From contig NZ_AYVY01000045.1 in assembly GCF_000503055.1 (NCBI RefSeq), forward strand, positions 1 to 32,299: a stretch of 32,299 nt of DNA. The letters run 5' to 3'. A model generated the notes under the pieces. The model was not told where the DNA came from. It did no database searches and saw only the letters and a list, made by a program, of their open reading frames with translations. Below are positions 1 through 10,579 of the stretch, one piece after another. Made by a program: the position numbers and the translations under genes. This stretch comes from Mesorhizobium sp. LSHC420B00 (GTDB lineage: Bacteria > Pseudomonadota > Alphaproteobacteria > Rhizobiales > Rhizobiaceae). Position 1 is the first letter of the stretch. Every line of letters starts with the position of its first letter.

Positions 1-1012
1 GCGAGGTGGCAACGAAGCCGGCAAGCGTCGCCGCGTCCTCGATCGCCATCGCCGCGCCCTGTGCGGCAAAGGGCGTCATCGCATGCGCCGCATCGCCGAT
101 CAGCGCGACGCCTTCCGGTGTCGTCCACCGCCGCTGCTCGACGGTGTGGATCGGCCATGCCGTCCACGGCGCCGCCTCGCTCGCCAGACGGACCAGCGCC
201 GGCGCGGTACCGCGCATGGCGCTGACGAGGATGGCGGGGTTGGCATGCCCCGACCAGCCCTCGGCGATGCGCTCGCCCCTGGTGAAGGCGGCGAGGTTGA
301 AGGCAGTGCCACGGCTGACCGGATAGGCGACCATATGGAAGCCGGGATAGAGGAATGCGGTAACGCAATCGGGCGCACCGATCGCTGCAAAGGCTTGGCC
401 AGCAGGGCTGTCGGCACCGACGGTGGCGCGCCACGCCAGCTCACCTGAAAACCGGCTACTACCGAATTCGGCCGCTTTGCGGGCCAGTTGTTCTCGCACC
501 GACGACCAGACGCCATCCGCGCCGATCAGCAGACAGCCAGCCTCGACCGTTTCGCCATCAGCCGATGCAGTGACGGCAACAGCTTTCGGTCCGGCTGCGA
601 TGTCGGTCACCCGCGCGCCAGCGACCAGTTCGATCCCGGGCTGCTCCGAAACCCGCTGCATCAGCGCTGACTGCAGATCGCCGCGGTGGGCAACGAGATA
701 GGGCGCTCCCCAGCGCGTTTCGGCGGCCTGGCCAAGCGGTACGCGCGCCAACTCGCGCAGCGTGGCGGCATCCTTGAGCACAACCGCCTCCGGCCGCACC
801 GCCGTCGGCAGCAGCCGATCGAGTACGCCGAGTTGTCGAAGAATACGTGTCGCGTTGGGCGACAGCTGGATGCCGGCTCCGGCAGCCTCGAGGTGCTGCG
901 CCTGTTCGAACAGTTTTATCCGATGGCCGCGCTCGGCGAAGGCCAGTGCCGCGGTCAGCCCGGCGACGCCCGCCCCGGCGATGACCACATGCCGGGACTG
1001 CGTTTCTCGCAT
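1..1012 (-). CDS. FAD-dependent aromatic-type monooxygenase (3' end missing)
   Basis: Group A flavoprotein monooxygenase of the salicylate hydroxylase / 6-hydroxynicotinate monooxygenase kind, which would hydroxylate a small, probably aromatic, substrate with NAD(P)H and O2 in the cytoplasm. The N-terminus has the Rossmann dinucleotide-binding motif G13-A-G15-V-A-G18, the middle has an ADGVWSSVR-type motif, and near the left edge lies the second FAD motif G306-D307-A-A-H-A-M-T-P. The start is the ATG at 1012. The family is usually 380-400 residues, so roughly the last 50 are cut off by the window edge. It follows the zinc-finger gene by 19 bp on the same strand, so the two may be co-transcribed. 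The fold is certain; the substrate cannot be read from sequence. A ubiquinone-pathway hydroxylase is less likely because the closing motif reads like the salicylate hydroxylase class. Confidence 0.88.
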   Translation of the reverse strand, partial: MRETQSRHVVIAGAGVAGLTAALAFAERGHRIKLFEQAQHLEAAGAGIQLSPNATRILRQLGVLDRLLPTAVRPEAVVLKDAATLRELARVPLGQAAETRWGAPYLVAHRGDLQSALMQRVSEQPGIELVAGARVTDIAAGPKAVAVTASADGETVEAGCLLIGADGVWSSVREQLARKAAEFGSSRFSGELAWRATVGADSPAGQAFAAIGAPDCVTAFLYPGFHMVAYPVSRGTAFNLAAFTRGERIAEGWSGHANPAILVSAMRGTAPALVRLASEAAPWTAWPIHTVEQRRWTTPEGVALIGDAAHAMTPFAAQGAAMAIEDAATLAGFVATS

Positions 1013-1031
1013 CAGGCTTGTCGCGGAAGAA

Positions 1032-1277
1032 TCAGGCGGCCTGGTCGATATAAAGGCAGCCCGGCGGCACCGTTTCCAATGCCTTCAGCTTCGGCGAATA
1101 GCGATAGAGCGTCGAGCAGTAGGGGCAGACCTTTTCATTGTCGTCGCCCATGTCGAGAAATACATGCGGATGGTCGAAAGGCGGATTGGCGCCGGTGCAC
1201 ATGAATTCCTTGACGCCGATGTCGATTGCCGGATAGCCCGCATCGTTCTGGAAATGGGGAATGGAACCGCCTGCCAT
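1032..1277 (-). CDS. Small zinc-finger protein (zf-CHCC type)
   Basis: Cytoplasmic protein of 81 residues with the pattern of the zf-CHCC family, related to the zinc-binding subunit NDUFS6 of mitochondrial complex I. Candidate zinc ligands are C27, H36 or H38, C51 and C54, the last two forming a CPYC knuckle. The start at 1277 is supported by an AGGAG five to six bases upstream. The family is widespread in alphaproteobacteria as a stand-alone short protein; its role in bacteria is not settled, although a link to respiratory complex I is often inferred. It is the first gene of a possible two-gene minus-strand unit with the monooxygenase and shares its upstream region (1278-1426) with the divergent ppk gene. 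Nothing looks truncated. Confidence 0.85.
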   Translation of the reverse strand: MAGGSIPHFQNDAGYPAIDIGVKEFMCTGANPPFDHPHVFLDMGDDNEKVCPYCSTLYRYSPKLKALETVPPGCLYIDQAA

Positions 1278-1426
1278 CGTCGTCTCCTGATCTTGTCGAT
1301 TGGATCTGGATCATAACCCGTCTCTTTGCAAGATCGATGAAATGAAACTGTCGCAAAAGCCTGTCAGAGGATAAGTTAAGCCGGTTAAGGCTGGCGCCGA
1401 CGGCTGGTGTAGGAAGAGCAGGAACC

Positions 1427-3627
<2,201 letters not shown>

Positions 3628-3628
<1 letters not shown>

Positions 3629-5160
3629 TGATTTCAGCGTCCCAGGGCCGGCTTCAGGACCGCCGACCGCTGTCCATCATCGATATCGGGTCGAACTCGA
3701 TCCGTCTTGTCATCTATGAAGGGCTGGCGCGCTCGCCGACCTTGCTGTTCAACGAAAAGATGCTCGCCGGCCTCGGCCGCGGCATCGTTTCGACCGGAAA
3801 GCTCGATCCCGAGGCGGTGACGCGCTCGATGGAAGAGTTCCGCCGTTTCCGCGCGCTCTCCGACCAGGCCGGCGCCGAGCGCATGTATGTGTTGGCGACC
3901 GCCGCCGCCCGTGAGGCGGTCAACGGCCCCGACTTCATCCACCGCGCCGAGGATGTACTCAAGACCGAGATCCAGGTGCTGAGCGGCCGCGAGGAAGCCC
4001 ATTATTCGGCGCTCGGCGTCATCTCCGGTTTCCACCCGGCCAACGGCATCGCCGGCGATCTTGGCGGCGGCAGCCTCGAACTGATCGATATCGACGGCGA
4101 GGCGATCGGTGACGGCATCACCCTGCCGTTGGGCGGCTTGCGCCTGCAGGACATGGCGAAGAACTCGCTGACCCAGGCGGCAAAGATCACGCGCGAGCAA
4201 CTGGCGCGGGCGAAATTGCTGAAGGGCGGACAGGGCAGGGCCTTCTACACGGTCGGCGGCACCTGGCGAAACCTCGCCCGTCTGCACATGGAAATGACCA
4301 ACTACCCGCTCGGCGTCATGCACCATTACGAGATCGGCATCGAAAGCGCCGCGAGCTTCCTCCGGCAGGTCGCCAAAGCCGAGATCGATAAGGTCAAGGG
4401 CATCGAGGGCGTCTCCAAGAACCGCCGCTCGCTGCTGCCCTACGGCGCCATCGTGCTGCAGGAGATCATGGCGGCGATGCAGCCGTCGAAGATCATCGTG
4501 TCGGCGCTGGGCGTGCGCGAGGGCTTTCTCTATTCGCTGCTCGACAAGGCCGAACAGAAAGCCGATCCGCTGATCTCGGCGGCGGAAGAGCTTGCCCGCC
4601 TGCGCTCGCGATCGGTCGACCACGCGCATGAGCTTGTCGAATGGACCGGTAAGGCCTTCGCTGCCTTCGGCATCGACGAAACCAGGGATGAGGCGCGCTA
4701 CCGCCACGCCGCCTGCCTGCTTGCCGATATCGGCTGGCGCGCCCATCCCGAATATCGCGGCAAGCAATCGCTCAACATCATCGCCCACGCCTCGTTCATC
4801 GGCGTCGACCATCCCGGCCGCGCCTTCCTGGCGCTTGTCAGCCTGTTTCGCCACGAGGGCGTATTCAATGAAGCCGCTCCGGAAATCCGCGGGCTGGCGA
4901 CACCGCGCTATCTCGAACGCGCCCGGGTATTGGCGGCGCTGTTGCGCGTCGTCTATCTGTTGACCGCGGCAATGCCGGGCGTCATGCCGCGGCTGAAATG
5001 GGAAAACCGCGGCAATGGCGTGCTGGCGCTGGTGCTGCCGGCAGCGCTGGCCGATCTTTACGGCGAGCGGCCGGCTGGCCGGCTGGCACAGCTGGCAAGA
5101 GTCACCAACCGCCGGCTCGTGCTGGCGGTCGAGGGCGGGCCAAGCATGTCTGTGAAGTGA
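3628..5160 (+). CDS. ppx: Exopolyphosphatase (Ppx/GppA family)
   Basis: Ppx/GppA phosphatase of 510 residues, an actin-like ATPase fold enzyme that removes terminal phosphates from polyphosphate and, in some members, from pppGpp. The phosphate-1 motif is D19-I-G-S-N-S-I-R, the catalytic glutamate region is SGREEAHY (E122/E123, matching the position of E. coli Glu121), and the second phosphate motif is G142-D-L-G-G-G-S-L-E. An HD-like C-terminal part follows from about residue 320. The ATG overlaps the ppk stop codon by one base (TGATG), so translation is probably coupled. Gene pairing makes polyphosphate the likely main substrate; a role in pppGpp hydrolysis cannot be excluded from sequence alone. 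Confidence 0.95.
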
Positions 5161-5217
5161 ACGGGCGGTCCAAGGCCGGATTTCGGGACGTGGGGTAAAC
5201 GCAGAGCGAAAAATTCC

Positions 5218-6279
5218 ATGACCATCCCATCGTCATCTCCGTCCGTAGCTGCAGCCGAAGCGCTCGGCTTCGATCCAGCGATCCACCGCAAGCTGCTTGC
5301 CGGGCTCGAGTCCGGCCTGTTGCGCGACCTGCACATCGTTCTCGCTGCCCGCTCCGAGAAGGTCTTCCTGGAGCACTATGCCGAGGGCAGGGACGAAGAA
5401 TGGGGGCGCCCGATCGGGCAGATCGCCTTTGACGCCGGCACGCTGCACGATCTGCGCTCGGTAACGAAGAGCATCGTCAGCCTGCTTTACGACGTTGCCC
5501 TCGACACGGGACTGGTGCCGCCACCCGATGCGCCGCTCTTCGCGCTGTTTCCCGAATACGCCGATCTCGCCGCCGATCCCGCGCGTGAGAAGATCACGAT
5601 CGGCCATGCGCTGACGATGACGCTCGGCATGGAGTGGGACGAAAACCGTCCCTATTGCGATCCGCAGAACAGCGAGATCGCGATGGAGAACGCGCCCGAT
5701 CGTTATCGCTTCATCCTTGAGCGGCCGATCATCGCCGACCCTGGGAGCCGCTGGATCTATTCCGGCGGCAGCGTCGCGCTGGTTGGCGCGATCATTGAAA
5801 GAGGCTGCGGCAAATCCCTGCCGGATTTCGCGCGCGAGGCGCTTTTCGCGCCGCTTGGAATCGAGCGCTTTCACTGGTCGGCTGGTGGTGACGGCGTCGC
5901 CTCCGCAGCGTCCGGCCTCAGGCTGGCGGCCCCTGATCTTTTGAAGATCGGCCAACTCCTTCTTCGCAAGGGTCTGTGGAATGGAGAGAGGATCGCGTCG
6001 GAAGGCTGGATAAACGCGTCGTTAACAGCCACAATCTCGACGCCGGACGGCCTTGGTTATGGCCGGTTGTGGTTCACCGGCGACGCGCCGGCGCCAGCAT
6101 TCGCCGCCCCGAAATCATGGTATGGGGGTTTCGGCAATGGCGGACAGCGGCTCTGGCTGATGCCCGAGGCCGACATCGCCGCCGTGATCTATGCAGGCAA
6201 GTACAACGCCCAGGATGCCTGGGTGACGCCGACCCGCGTCTGGCGCGAGATCATTCTGGCCAATTTCCTGAACGCCTGA
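5218..6279 (+). CDS. Serine beta-lactamase-like hydrolase (class C / esterase type)
   Basis: Protein of 353 residues with the penicillin-binding-protein / class C beta-lactamase fold. The nucleophile motif is S81-V-T-K84 in LRSVTKSIVSLL. The tyrosine of the second motif is Y181 in YSGG, so the usual YxN asparagine is glycine, as in many esterases of this superfamily (family VIII). The C-terminal WYGGFGNGG lies where the KTG-like box belongs. No signal peptide is visible, so a cytoplasmic esterase or amidase is more likely than a periplasmic antibiotic-resistance enzyme. It lies 57 bp after ppx; no good ribosome site precedes the ATG, and whether it belongs to the ppk-ppx message is open. It converges with the DoxX gene 23 bp away. 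The substrate is unknown. Confidence 0.85.
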   Translation: MTIPSSSPSVAAAEALGFDPAIHRKLLAGLESGLLRDLHIVLAARSEKVFLEHYAEGRDEEWGRPIGQIAFDAGTLHDLRSVTKSIVSLLYDVALDTGLVPPPDAPLFALFPEYADLAADPAREKITIGHALTMTLGMEWDENRPYCDPQNSEIAMENAPDRYRFILERPIIADPGSRWIYSGGSVALVGAIIERGCGKSLPDFAREALFAPLGIERFHWSAGGDGVASAASGLRLAAPDLLKIGQLLLRKGLWNGERIASEGWINASLTATISTPDGLGYGRLWFTGDAPAPAFAAPKSWYGGFGNGGQRLWLMPEADIAAVIYAGKYNAQDAWVTPTRVWREIILANFLNA

Positions 6280-6302
6280 TGATCTGTGCTGACGCCAGTC
6301 TT

Positions 6303-6725
6303 TCAGGTCGCTTCGGCACCGACGCCGATGCCACGCCCGTCGGCCGACCAGGCGCCCGCACCAGCCATTGCCAGCGCCAGAAAACCACCTGCTATGGCAA
6401 TGTCCTTCATCAGCATCTGTGAATGCAGGAAGGTCAGCGTCGGATCGTCGCCGCCTTGGCCGTAATGACCGATGAAGGCGGTCGCGATGCAGAAGGCGGC
6501 GAGCAGCAGCGCCACGATCGGCGTCTTGAAGCCGACGAGGATGAGCAGCCCGGCGATCAGCTCGAACAGCCCCGTGCCCCAGGCAGCGAGTGTTGGCAGC
6601 GGCAGTCCGAGGCCGGCGAAATAGCTAGATGTGCCGGCGATGTCGGCAAGCGCATGGAAGCCGGACGGCACGAACAGTGCGGCGAGCAGCAGCCGGGACA
6701 GCAAGAGCAGCGCATTGCGGGGCAT
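6303..6725 (-). CDS. DoxX family membrane protein
   Basis: Integral membrane protein of 140 residues with four predicted helices, roughly at residues 5-23, 45-63, 68-88 and 105-128. The family signature is seen in RLLLAALFVPSGFHAL near the N-terminus and in the glycine-rich LFELIAGLLILVGF. DoxX proteins are small quinol-oxidase-associated or thiosulfate:quinone-oxidoreductase-like membrane proteins; most bacterial members have no assigned substrate. The start at 6725 has a strong GGAGG six bases upstream. A second DoxX gene of the same orientation lies directly upstream, with a terminator between them, so this copy probably has its own promoter in 6726-6816. It is convergent with the beta-lactamase-like gene. 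Confidence 0.88.
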   Translation of the reverse strand: MPRNALLLLSRLLLAALFVPSGFHALADIAGTSSYFAGLGLPLPTLAAWGTGLFELIAGLLILVGFKTPIVALLLAAFCIATAFIGHYGQGGDDPTLTFLHSQMLMKDIAIAGGFLALAMAGAGAWSADGRGIGVGAEAT

Positions 6726-6817
6726 GATTCACCTCCGTTATCAGCGGCCGTTTTGGCCCAGCGCCCGATCTTAGCAGAGTTCCGGCCAGCAGATCGACCG
6801 ACGCATTCCGACAACGA

Positions 6818-6852
6818 AAAAGGGGCACGGAAAATTCCGCGCCCCTTTTGTC
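6818..6852 (-). terminator. Rho-independent terminator after the second DoxX gene
   Basis: The arms AAAAGGGGC and GCCCCTTTT flank an inner CGGA/TCCG pairing with one mismatch. On the minus strand the hairpin is followed by five T residues. It begins about 20 bp past the stop codon of the DoxX gene at 6872 and separates the two DoxX genes. Confidence 0.8.
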
Positions 6853-6871
6853 TAGGCAATGCTGGGCCGCT

Positions 6872-7306
6872 TCAGCCGCGCTTGGCGTCGATCGAATACG
6901 CGCCGGCACCCGAGGAGGCGAGCACGAGGAAGCCGCCGGCAATGCCGAGGTTCTTCATGAAATTGATCATCTGCATCTGATCGGCCCAGCCGGTGTGGGC
7001 GACCAGCGCGGTGGCGACGGTGAAGATCGCCATCACCCAGCCGACGATCCGGGTCTGGAAGCCGACGAGGATGGCGAGGCCGCCAAGCAGTTCGATGAGG
7101 CCAACGACAATGGCGGTCACCATCGGCAGCGGCAGGCCAAGGCTGCCGAAATAGCCGGCCGTACCGGCAATCGCCGTCAGCTTGCCGAAGCCGGAAAGCA
7201 GGAAGATGACCGAAAGCAGGATGCGGCCGAGCAGGATCGTGCCCGAGGCGCCGGAGGCGGTGCCGGACCCGGCAAACGAAGTGTTGGTGGACGTGTTGGT
7301 GGACAT
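6872..7306 (-). CDS. DoxX family membrane protein (second copy)
   Basis: Membrane protein of 144 residues. A hydrophilic Thr/Ser/Gly-rich start of about 20 residues leads into four helices. It shares with its neighbour the ILLSVIFLLSGFGKL first helix, the GLIELLGGLAILVGF second helix and an FMKNLGIAGGFLVLA last helix. The start at 7306 (MSTNTSTN) is chosen over one ten codons upstream because GGAGAG lies about ten bases before it. Function is not assigned beyond the family; members sit in the cytoplasmic membrane and some couple to quinone chemistry. The gene is closed by a strong terminator, and its upstream region contains two TGTTCACC direct repeats. The two DoxX genes look like an old duplication, with clear divergence between the copies. 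Confidence 0.88.
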   Translation of the reverse strand: MSTNTSTNTSFAGSGTASGASGTILLGRILLSVIFLLSGFGKLTAIAGTAGYFGSLGLPLPMVTAIVVGLIELLGGLAILVGFQTRIVGWVMAIFTVATALVAHTGWADQMQMINFMKNLGIAGGFLVLASSGAGAYSIDAKRG

Positions 7307-7373
7307 GCGTAATACTCTCCAGAAGGGTTTGGCCAAACGACTTGGGATAGCCGTCCAGTTAGCGCATGCCGAC

Positions 7374-7413
7374 TGTTCACCAAAGACGTCAGATTGGTTA
7401 CGGATTGTTCACC
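7374..7413 (-). promoter_or_regulatory. Direct repeats upstream of the second DoxX gene
   Basis: TGTTCACC occurs at 7374-7381 and again at 7406-7413, 32 bp apart, which is about three helical turns. The repeats lie 68-107 bp upstream of the DoxX start, between it and the fumC stop codon. They could be a regulator site; no partner regulator is adjacent. Confidence 0.3.
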
Positions 7414-7436
7414 GAGGTAACGTTTTCGCGATCAAC

Positions 7437-8834
7437 TTACCCCGGGTGCGTCATGTCCTCCGGCCGCACCAGCCGCTCATAATCGGCTTCGCTGACCAGC
7501 CCGGTCGCCAGCGCTTCCTCGCGCAGCGTCGTGCCGTTCTTGTGCGCCGCCTTGGCGATCTTGGCGGCGTTGTCGTAGCCGATCGTCGGCGCCAGCGCCG
7601 TCACCAGCATCAGCGAACGGTCGAGCGCTGCCTTGATGTTGTCTTCGCGGGCCTCGATGCCGACGACGCAATTGTCGGTAAACGACACCGAAGCGTCGGC
7701 CAGCAGCTGTACCGATTGCAGGAAACAATAGGCCATCAGCGGATTGTAGACGTTGAGCTCGAAATGGCCTTGGCTGCCGGCGAAGCTGATCGCCGCATTG
7801 TTGCCGAACACCTGCACGCAAACCTGTGTCATCGCCTCGCATTGTGTCGGATTGACCTTGCCCGGCATGATCGAAGAGCCCGGTTCGTTTTCCGGCAGCG
7901 ACAATTCGCCGAGGCCCGAACGCGGGCCGGAGCCAAGCAGGCGGATATCGTTGGCGATCTTGAACAGCGCTGCCGCGCAGGCATTGATGGCGCCGTGCGA
8001 GAAGACCATGGAATCATGGGCGGCCAGCGCCTCGAACTTGTTCGGCGCCGTGACGAAATCGATGCCGGTGATCGCGGCGATACGTGCCGCCACCTTTTCG
8101 GCAAAACCGACCGGCGCGTTGAGGCCGGTGCCGACCGCGGTGCCGCCCTGTGCCAATTCCTGCAGACCTGGCAGGGTCATCTCGATGCGCTTGATCGACG
8201 AGGCGACCTGCGCCGCATAGCCGGAGAACTCCTGGCCGAGCGTCAGCGGCGTCGCGTCCTGGGTGTGGGTGCGGCCGATCTTGACGATGTGGGCGAAAGC
8301 CCTGGTCTTGGCCTCGAGTGCCGCATGCAAATGTCTCAGCGCCGGCAGCAGGTCGTGGATGATGCGCTCGGCGCAGGCGATGTGCATGGCCGTCGGATAG
8401 GTGTCGTTCGACGACTGGCTCATATTGACGTGGTCGTTTGGGTGCACCGGCTTCTTCGAGCCCATGATGCCGCCCAAAAGCTCGATCGCCCGGTTGGAGA
8501 TCACCTCATTGGCGTTCATGTTGGACTGGGTGCCCGAGCCGGTCTGCCAGACGACCAGCGGAAAATGCTCGTTGAGCTTGCCGTCGATGACCTCCTGGGA
8601 GGCTTCGATGATGGCCTTGCCGATCGCCGGATCGAGTCGCTTCAGCTCCATATTGGCTTCGGCGGCGGCCCGCTTGACGATGCCCAGCGCCCGCACGATC
8701 GACGCCGGCTGTTTCTCCCAGCCGATCTTGAAATTGGCAAGTGAACGCTGCGCCTGCGCGCCCCAGTAACGGTCAGCGGCGACCTCGATGGGACCGAACG
8801 TGTCGGTTTCGGTTCTGGTCTCTGGCGCGCTCAC
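7437..8834 (-). CDS. fumC: Fumarate hydratase, class II
   Basis: Class II fumarase of 465 residues, the iron-free, oxygen-stable enzyme that interconverts fumarate and malate in the TCA cycle as a cytoplasmic homotetramer. The superfamily signature G319-S-S-I-M-P-G-K-V-N-P includes the catalytic serine S320. H190 in GRTHTQDATP is the expected active-site histidine, and TGSGTQSNMN at 98-107 is the substrate-binding loop. I take the GTG at 8834 as the start because GGAGAG precedes it by five bases and the translation (VSAPETRTETDTFGPIEV) matches the family's N-terminus. The frame stays open upstream through the SDR gene, but that stretch is a shadow frame. A palindromic repeat separates it from the SDR gene. 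Confidence 0.96.
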   Translation of the reverse strand: MSAPETRTETDTFGPIEVAADRYWGAQAQRSLANFKIGWEKQPASIVRALGIVKRAAAEANMELKRLDPAIGKAIIEASQEVIDGKLNEHFPLVVWQTGSGTQSNMNANEVISNRAIELLGGIMGSKKPVHPNDHVNMSQSSNDTYPTAMHIACAERIIHDLLPALRHLHAALEAKTRAFAHIVKIGRTHTQDATPLTLGQEFSGYAAQVASSIKRIEMTLPGLQELAQGGTAVGTGLNAPVGFAEKVAARIAAITGIDFVTAPNKFEALAAHDSMVFSHGAINACAAALFKIANDIRLLGSGPRSGLGELSLPENEPGSSIMPGKVNPTQCEAMTQVCVQVFGNNAAISFAGSQGHFELNVYNPLMAYCFLQSVQLLADASVSFTDNCVVGIEAREDNIKAALDRSLMLVTALAPTIGYDNAAKIAKAAHKNGTTLREEALATGLVSEADYERLVRPEDMTHPG

Positions 8835-8940
8835 GAAGTCTCTCCGGGTTGCAAATTTGCAAACGGCGTATCGCGTTGCACAAATGCCTTCAAGCGGAGA
8901 TTGTGGACGATGGGGATGCAAATCGGTTGAAGCAGCGCCT

Positions 8941-8967
8941 TTCCTTCTCCCGCAAGGGGAGAAGGAA
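8941..8967. repeat. Intergenic palindromic repeat (rhizobial type)
   Basis: Perfect 11-bp arms TTCCTTCTCCC and GGGAGAAGGAA flank a GCAAG loop, and pairing partly continues outward through GCGC. From memory, the CTTCTCCC...GGGAGAAGG core is a very common interspersed palindrome in rhizobial genomes. It sits between the SDR gene (ending 8981) and fumC. No T-run follows on either strand, so a repeat element fits better than a classic terminator. Confidence 0.6.
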
Positions 8968-8980
8968 GAGCGCGCGCTCC

Positions 8981-9739
8981 TCACCCCGCCGTGTACCCTC
9001 CATCCACTGCAAAGATGCCGCCGCTGGTCCACGCCGCTTCGTCGCTGGCGAGATAGACCGCGATGCCGGCAAGATCGCTGGTTCGGCCGATGCGGCCGAG
9101 CGGGTAGCTGCGCTCGACATAGGCCTTGAGCTCGGCCTGCGCGGCTTCCGGCAGGTTTTCGATCGACCTGCGCCGCATTGCGGTGTCGACCGTGCCGGGC
9201 GCGATGGCATTGACCCTTATGCCGCGCGGCCCGAGCTCGAAGGCGAGCGACTTGGTCAGCGAATTGAGCGCGCCCTTCGACAGCGAATAGAGGCTGGACG
9301 GCCGCTTCGGGATCATCTTGTGCGCAAAATAGGATGAGATGTTGATGACCGATGCCCCGCCCGGCGCGAGATGCGGCAACAGTCGCTGGGTGAGGAAGAA
9401 TACAGCCGTGACGTTGAGCGCGAACGATTGCTGGAACTGGTCCTCGCTGACGGTCTCGAACGGCGCCAGGAACGCCACGCCGGCATTGTTGACGAGGATG
9501 TCGAGAGGTGGGCCGCGCCTGGCATGCTCGACCACGGCGTCGATGCCGGCGCTGGCCGACAGGTCTGCCGACAGCGTTTCGACGCCGTCCCCGAGCTGCT
9601 TGCGGGCGGCGTCGAGTTTTTTGCCGTCGCGGCCGACGATCAGCACGTCCGCGCCTTCGCGCAAAAACGCCTCGGCGATTGCCAGCCCGATCCCGTCCGA
9701 GCCGCCGGTGACCAGTGCCCGTTTGCCGCCCAGTCTCAT
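8981..9739 (-). CDS. SDR family oxidoreductase
   Basis: Classical short-chain dehydrogenase/reductase of 252 residues. The cofactor motif is T11-G-G-S-D-G-I-G18, NNAG is at 84-87, and the catalytic set is S136, Y151 and K155 (YSLSK). The C-terminus SGGIFAVDGGYTAG is typical of the family. No basic residue follows the first glycine loop in the way that would decide NADP over NAD. The start at 9739 is favoured over an upstream ATG because GGGAG lies six bases before it and the Rossmann strand begins at once. It lies 115 bp downstream of the BetI-like repressor on the same strand, so it may belong to that regulon. The substrate is unknown; a hydroxy-acid or amino-alcohol dehydrogenase is only a guess. 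Confidence 0.88.
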   Translation of the reverse strand: MRLGGKRALVTGGSDGIGLAIAEAFLREGADVLIVGRDGKKLDAARKQLGDGVETLSADLSASAGIDAVVEHARRGPPLDILVNNAGVAFLAPFETVSEDQFQQSFALNVTAVFFLTQRLLPHLAPGGASVINISSYFAHKMIPKRPSSLYSLSKGALNSLTKSLAFELGPRGIRVNAIAPGTVDTAMRRRSIENLPEAAQAELKAYVERSYPLGRIGRTSDLAGIAVYLASDEAAWTSGGIFAVDGGYTAG

Positions 9740-9854
9740 CCAACACTCCCGCGCAATGCCGTCTTGTCTGACAAGGAGAGCAGCGCCGTTGGCAACTGTG
9801 GTCAAGCCGCCAGCCTATCCTACAGTATGAACTTCGGCTGTCGGGCACGATGGT

Positions 9855-10493
9855 CTATTCGGCAGCGGCTGCATCGCGCCGAACAGCCAGGCGGGTAGCG
9901 ACAAACTCCTTGACGTGATGAATGGCCTGTTCACGCGTGACGCTGCCGGGCTGCAGGCCAAGCCGCAACCATAGCCCGTCGATCAGGGCGGTGACGCCGA
10001 AGGCGATCTCGTCAGCATCGGGCGCCGGCATCAGACCGCGCAGGCCGGACAGCAGGTTGGAGCGCATGCGCGCATGGATCACCTTCTGGATGCGGGCCAG
10101 CTTTTCGTCGCGCGGCACCTCCGCGCAAAGCGAAAGCCAGGCATGGCAGAGGGACGGCTGGAAAAGATGCGGCTCGAAATTGCCTTCGATGATGGCATCT
10201 ATCCGTTGCATTGGGGTGCGCGCCTGCTTCAGCCGCTCGACCACTGCATGACGCAGCACCAGGTTCGACTCGCGCATGGCGTGCTCGAACAGTTCCCGCT
10301 TGCTGTTGAAATAATGCAGCACGATGCCCTTCGACGCGCCGGCCTGTGCCGCCACTTTTTCTATGGTGGCGCCAGCTATGCCTTCGCGCTGAAGCACGGC
10401 AAAGGCGGCTTGCCGCAGCTCTTTGCGGCGTATGTCGCTGAGGCGCTTGAGTTTCACGGGCCGGATCCATGCATCGAAAACCGACGTTGACAT
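9855..10493 (-). CDS. BetI-like TetR family repressor
   Basis: TetR-type regulator of 212 residues. The DNA-binding helix-turn-helix covers about residues 25-65 (ATIEKVAAQAGASKGIVLHYF). The ligand domain carries hallmarks of BetI, the choline-sensing repressor of glycine betaine synthesis, notably RIDAIIEGNFEPHLF and the C-terminal FGVTALIDGLWLRLGL. The gene is divergent from a ChoX-like choline-binding protein, and the 86 bp between the two start codons contain symmetric GACC/GGTC sites. This supports repression of the choX operon that is lifted by choline or a related amine. No betA, betB or betC gene lies in the window, so the symbol betI is withheld. About fifteen extra N-terminal residues precede the usual BetI start; an internal start is possible. 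Confidence 0.85.
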   Translation of the reverse strand: MSTSVFDAWIRPVKLKRLSDIRRKELRQAAFAVLQREGIAGATIEKVAAQAGASKGIVLHYFNSKRELFEHAMRESNLVLRHAVVERLKQARTPMQRIDAIIEGNFEPHLFQPSLCHAWLSLCAEVPRDEKLARIQKVIHARMRSNLLSGLRGLMPAPDADEIAFGVTALIDGLWLRLGLQPGSVTREQAIHHVKEFVATRLAVRRDAAAAE

Positions 10494-10515
10494 TTTCGTC
10501 CGCCGAGATCAAGAA

Positions 10516-10551
10516 TTGACCGGTGGGACAATATAAGGACCGAATGGTCAA
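10516..10551. promoter_or_regulatory. Putative BetI-type operator between repressor and choX
   Basis: The inverted words TTGACC (10516-10521) and GGTCAA (10546-10551) bracket a 24-bp spacer. The right half also forms a compact palindrome, GACC-GAAT-GGTC, at 10538-10549. A related GACCGGT starts at 10518, 20 bp to the left. The site lies 23 bp from the repressor start and about 30 bp from the choX start, so it could control both genes. Confidence 0.5.
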
Positions 10552-10579
10552 CACCGTTGGTGAAATGAGGAGAACCGAA

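Noticed and set aside
1348..1365. Two CTGTC words upstream of ppk as a Pho box
   Set aside because: The repeats are 13 bp apart; the PhoB site needs an 11-bp period, and the second halves do not match.
3634..4854. Long minus-strand open frame (406 codons) across ppx
   Set aside because: Same shadow effect; the plus-strand frame has all Ppx motifs.
5218..6279. Antibiotic-resistance beta-lactamase
   Set aside because: No signal peptide, and the YxN motif is altered; an esterase-type member is more likely.
7437..9848. An 803-codon frame apparently fusing another protein to fumarase
   Set aside because: The extra N-terminal part is an antisense-free shadow of the SDR gene in another frame, low in complexity; fumC has its own GTG start with a ribosome site.
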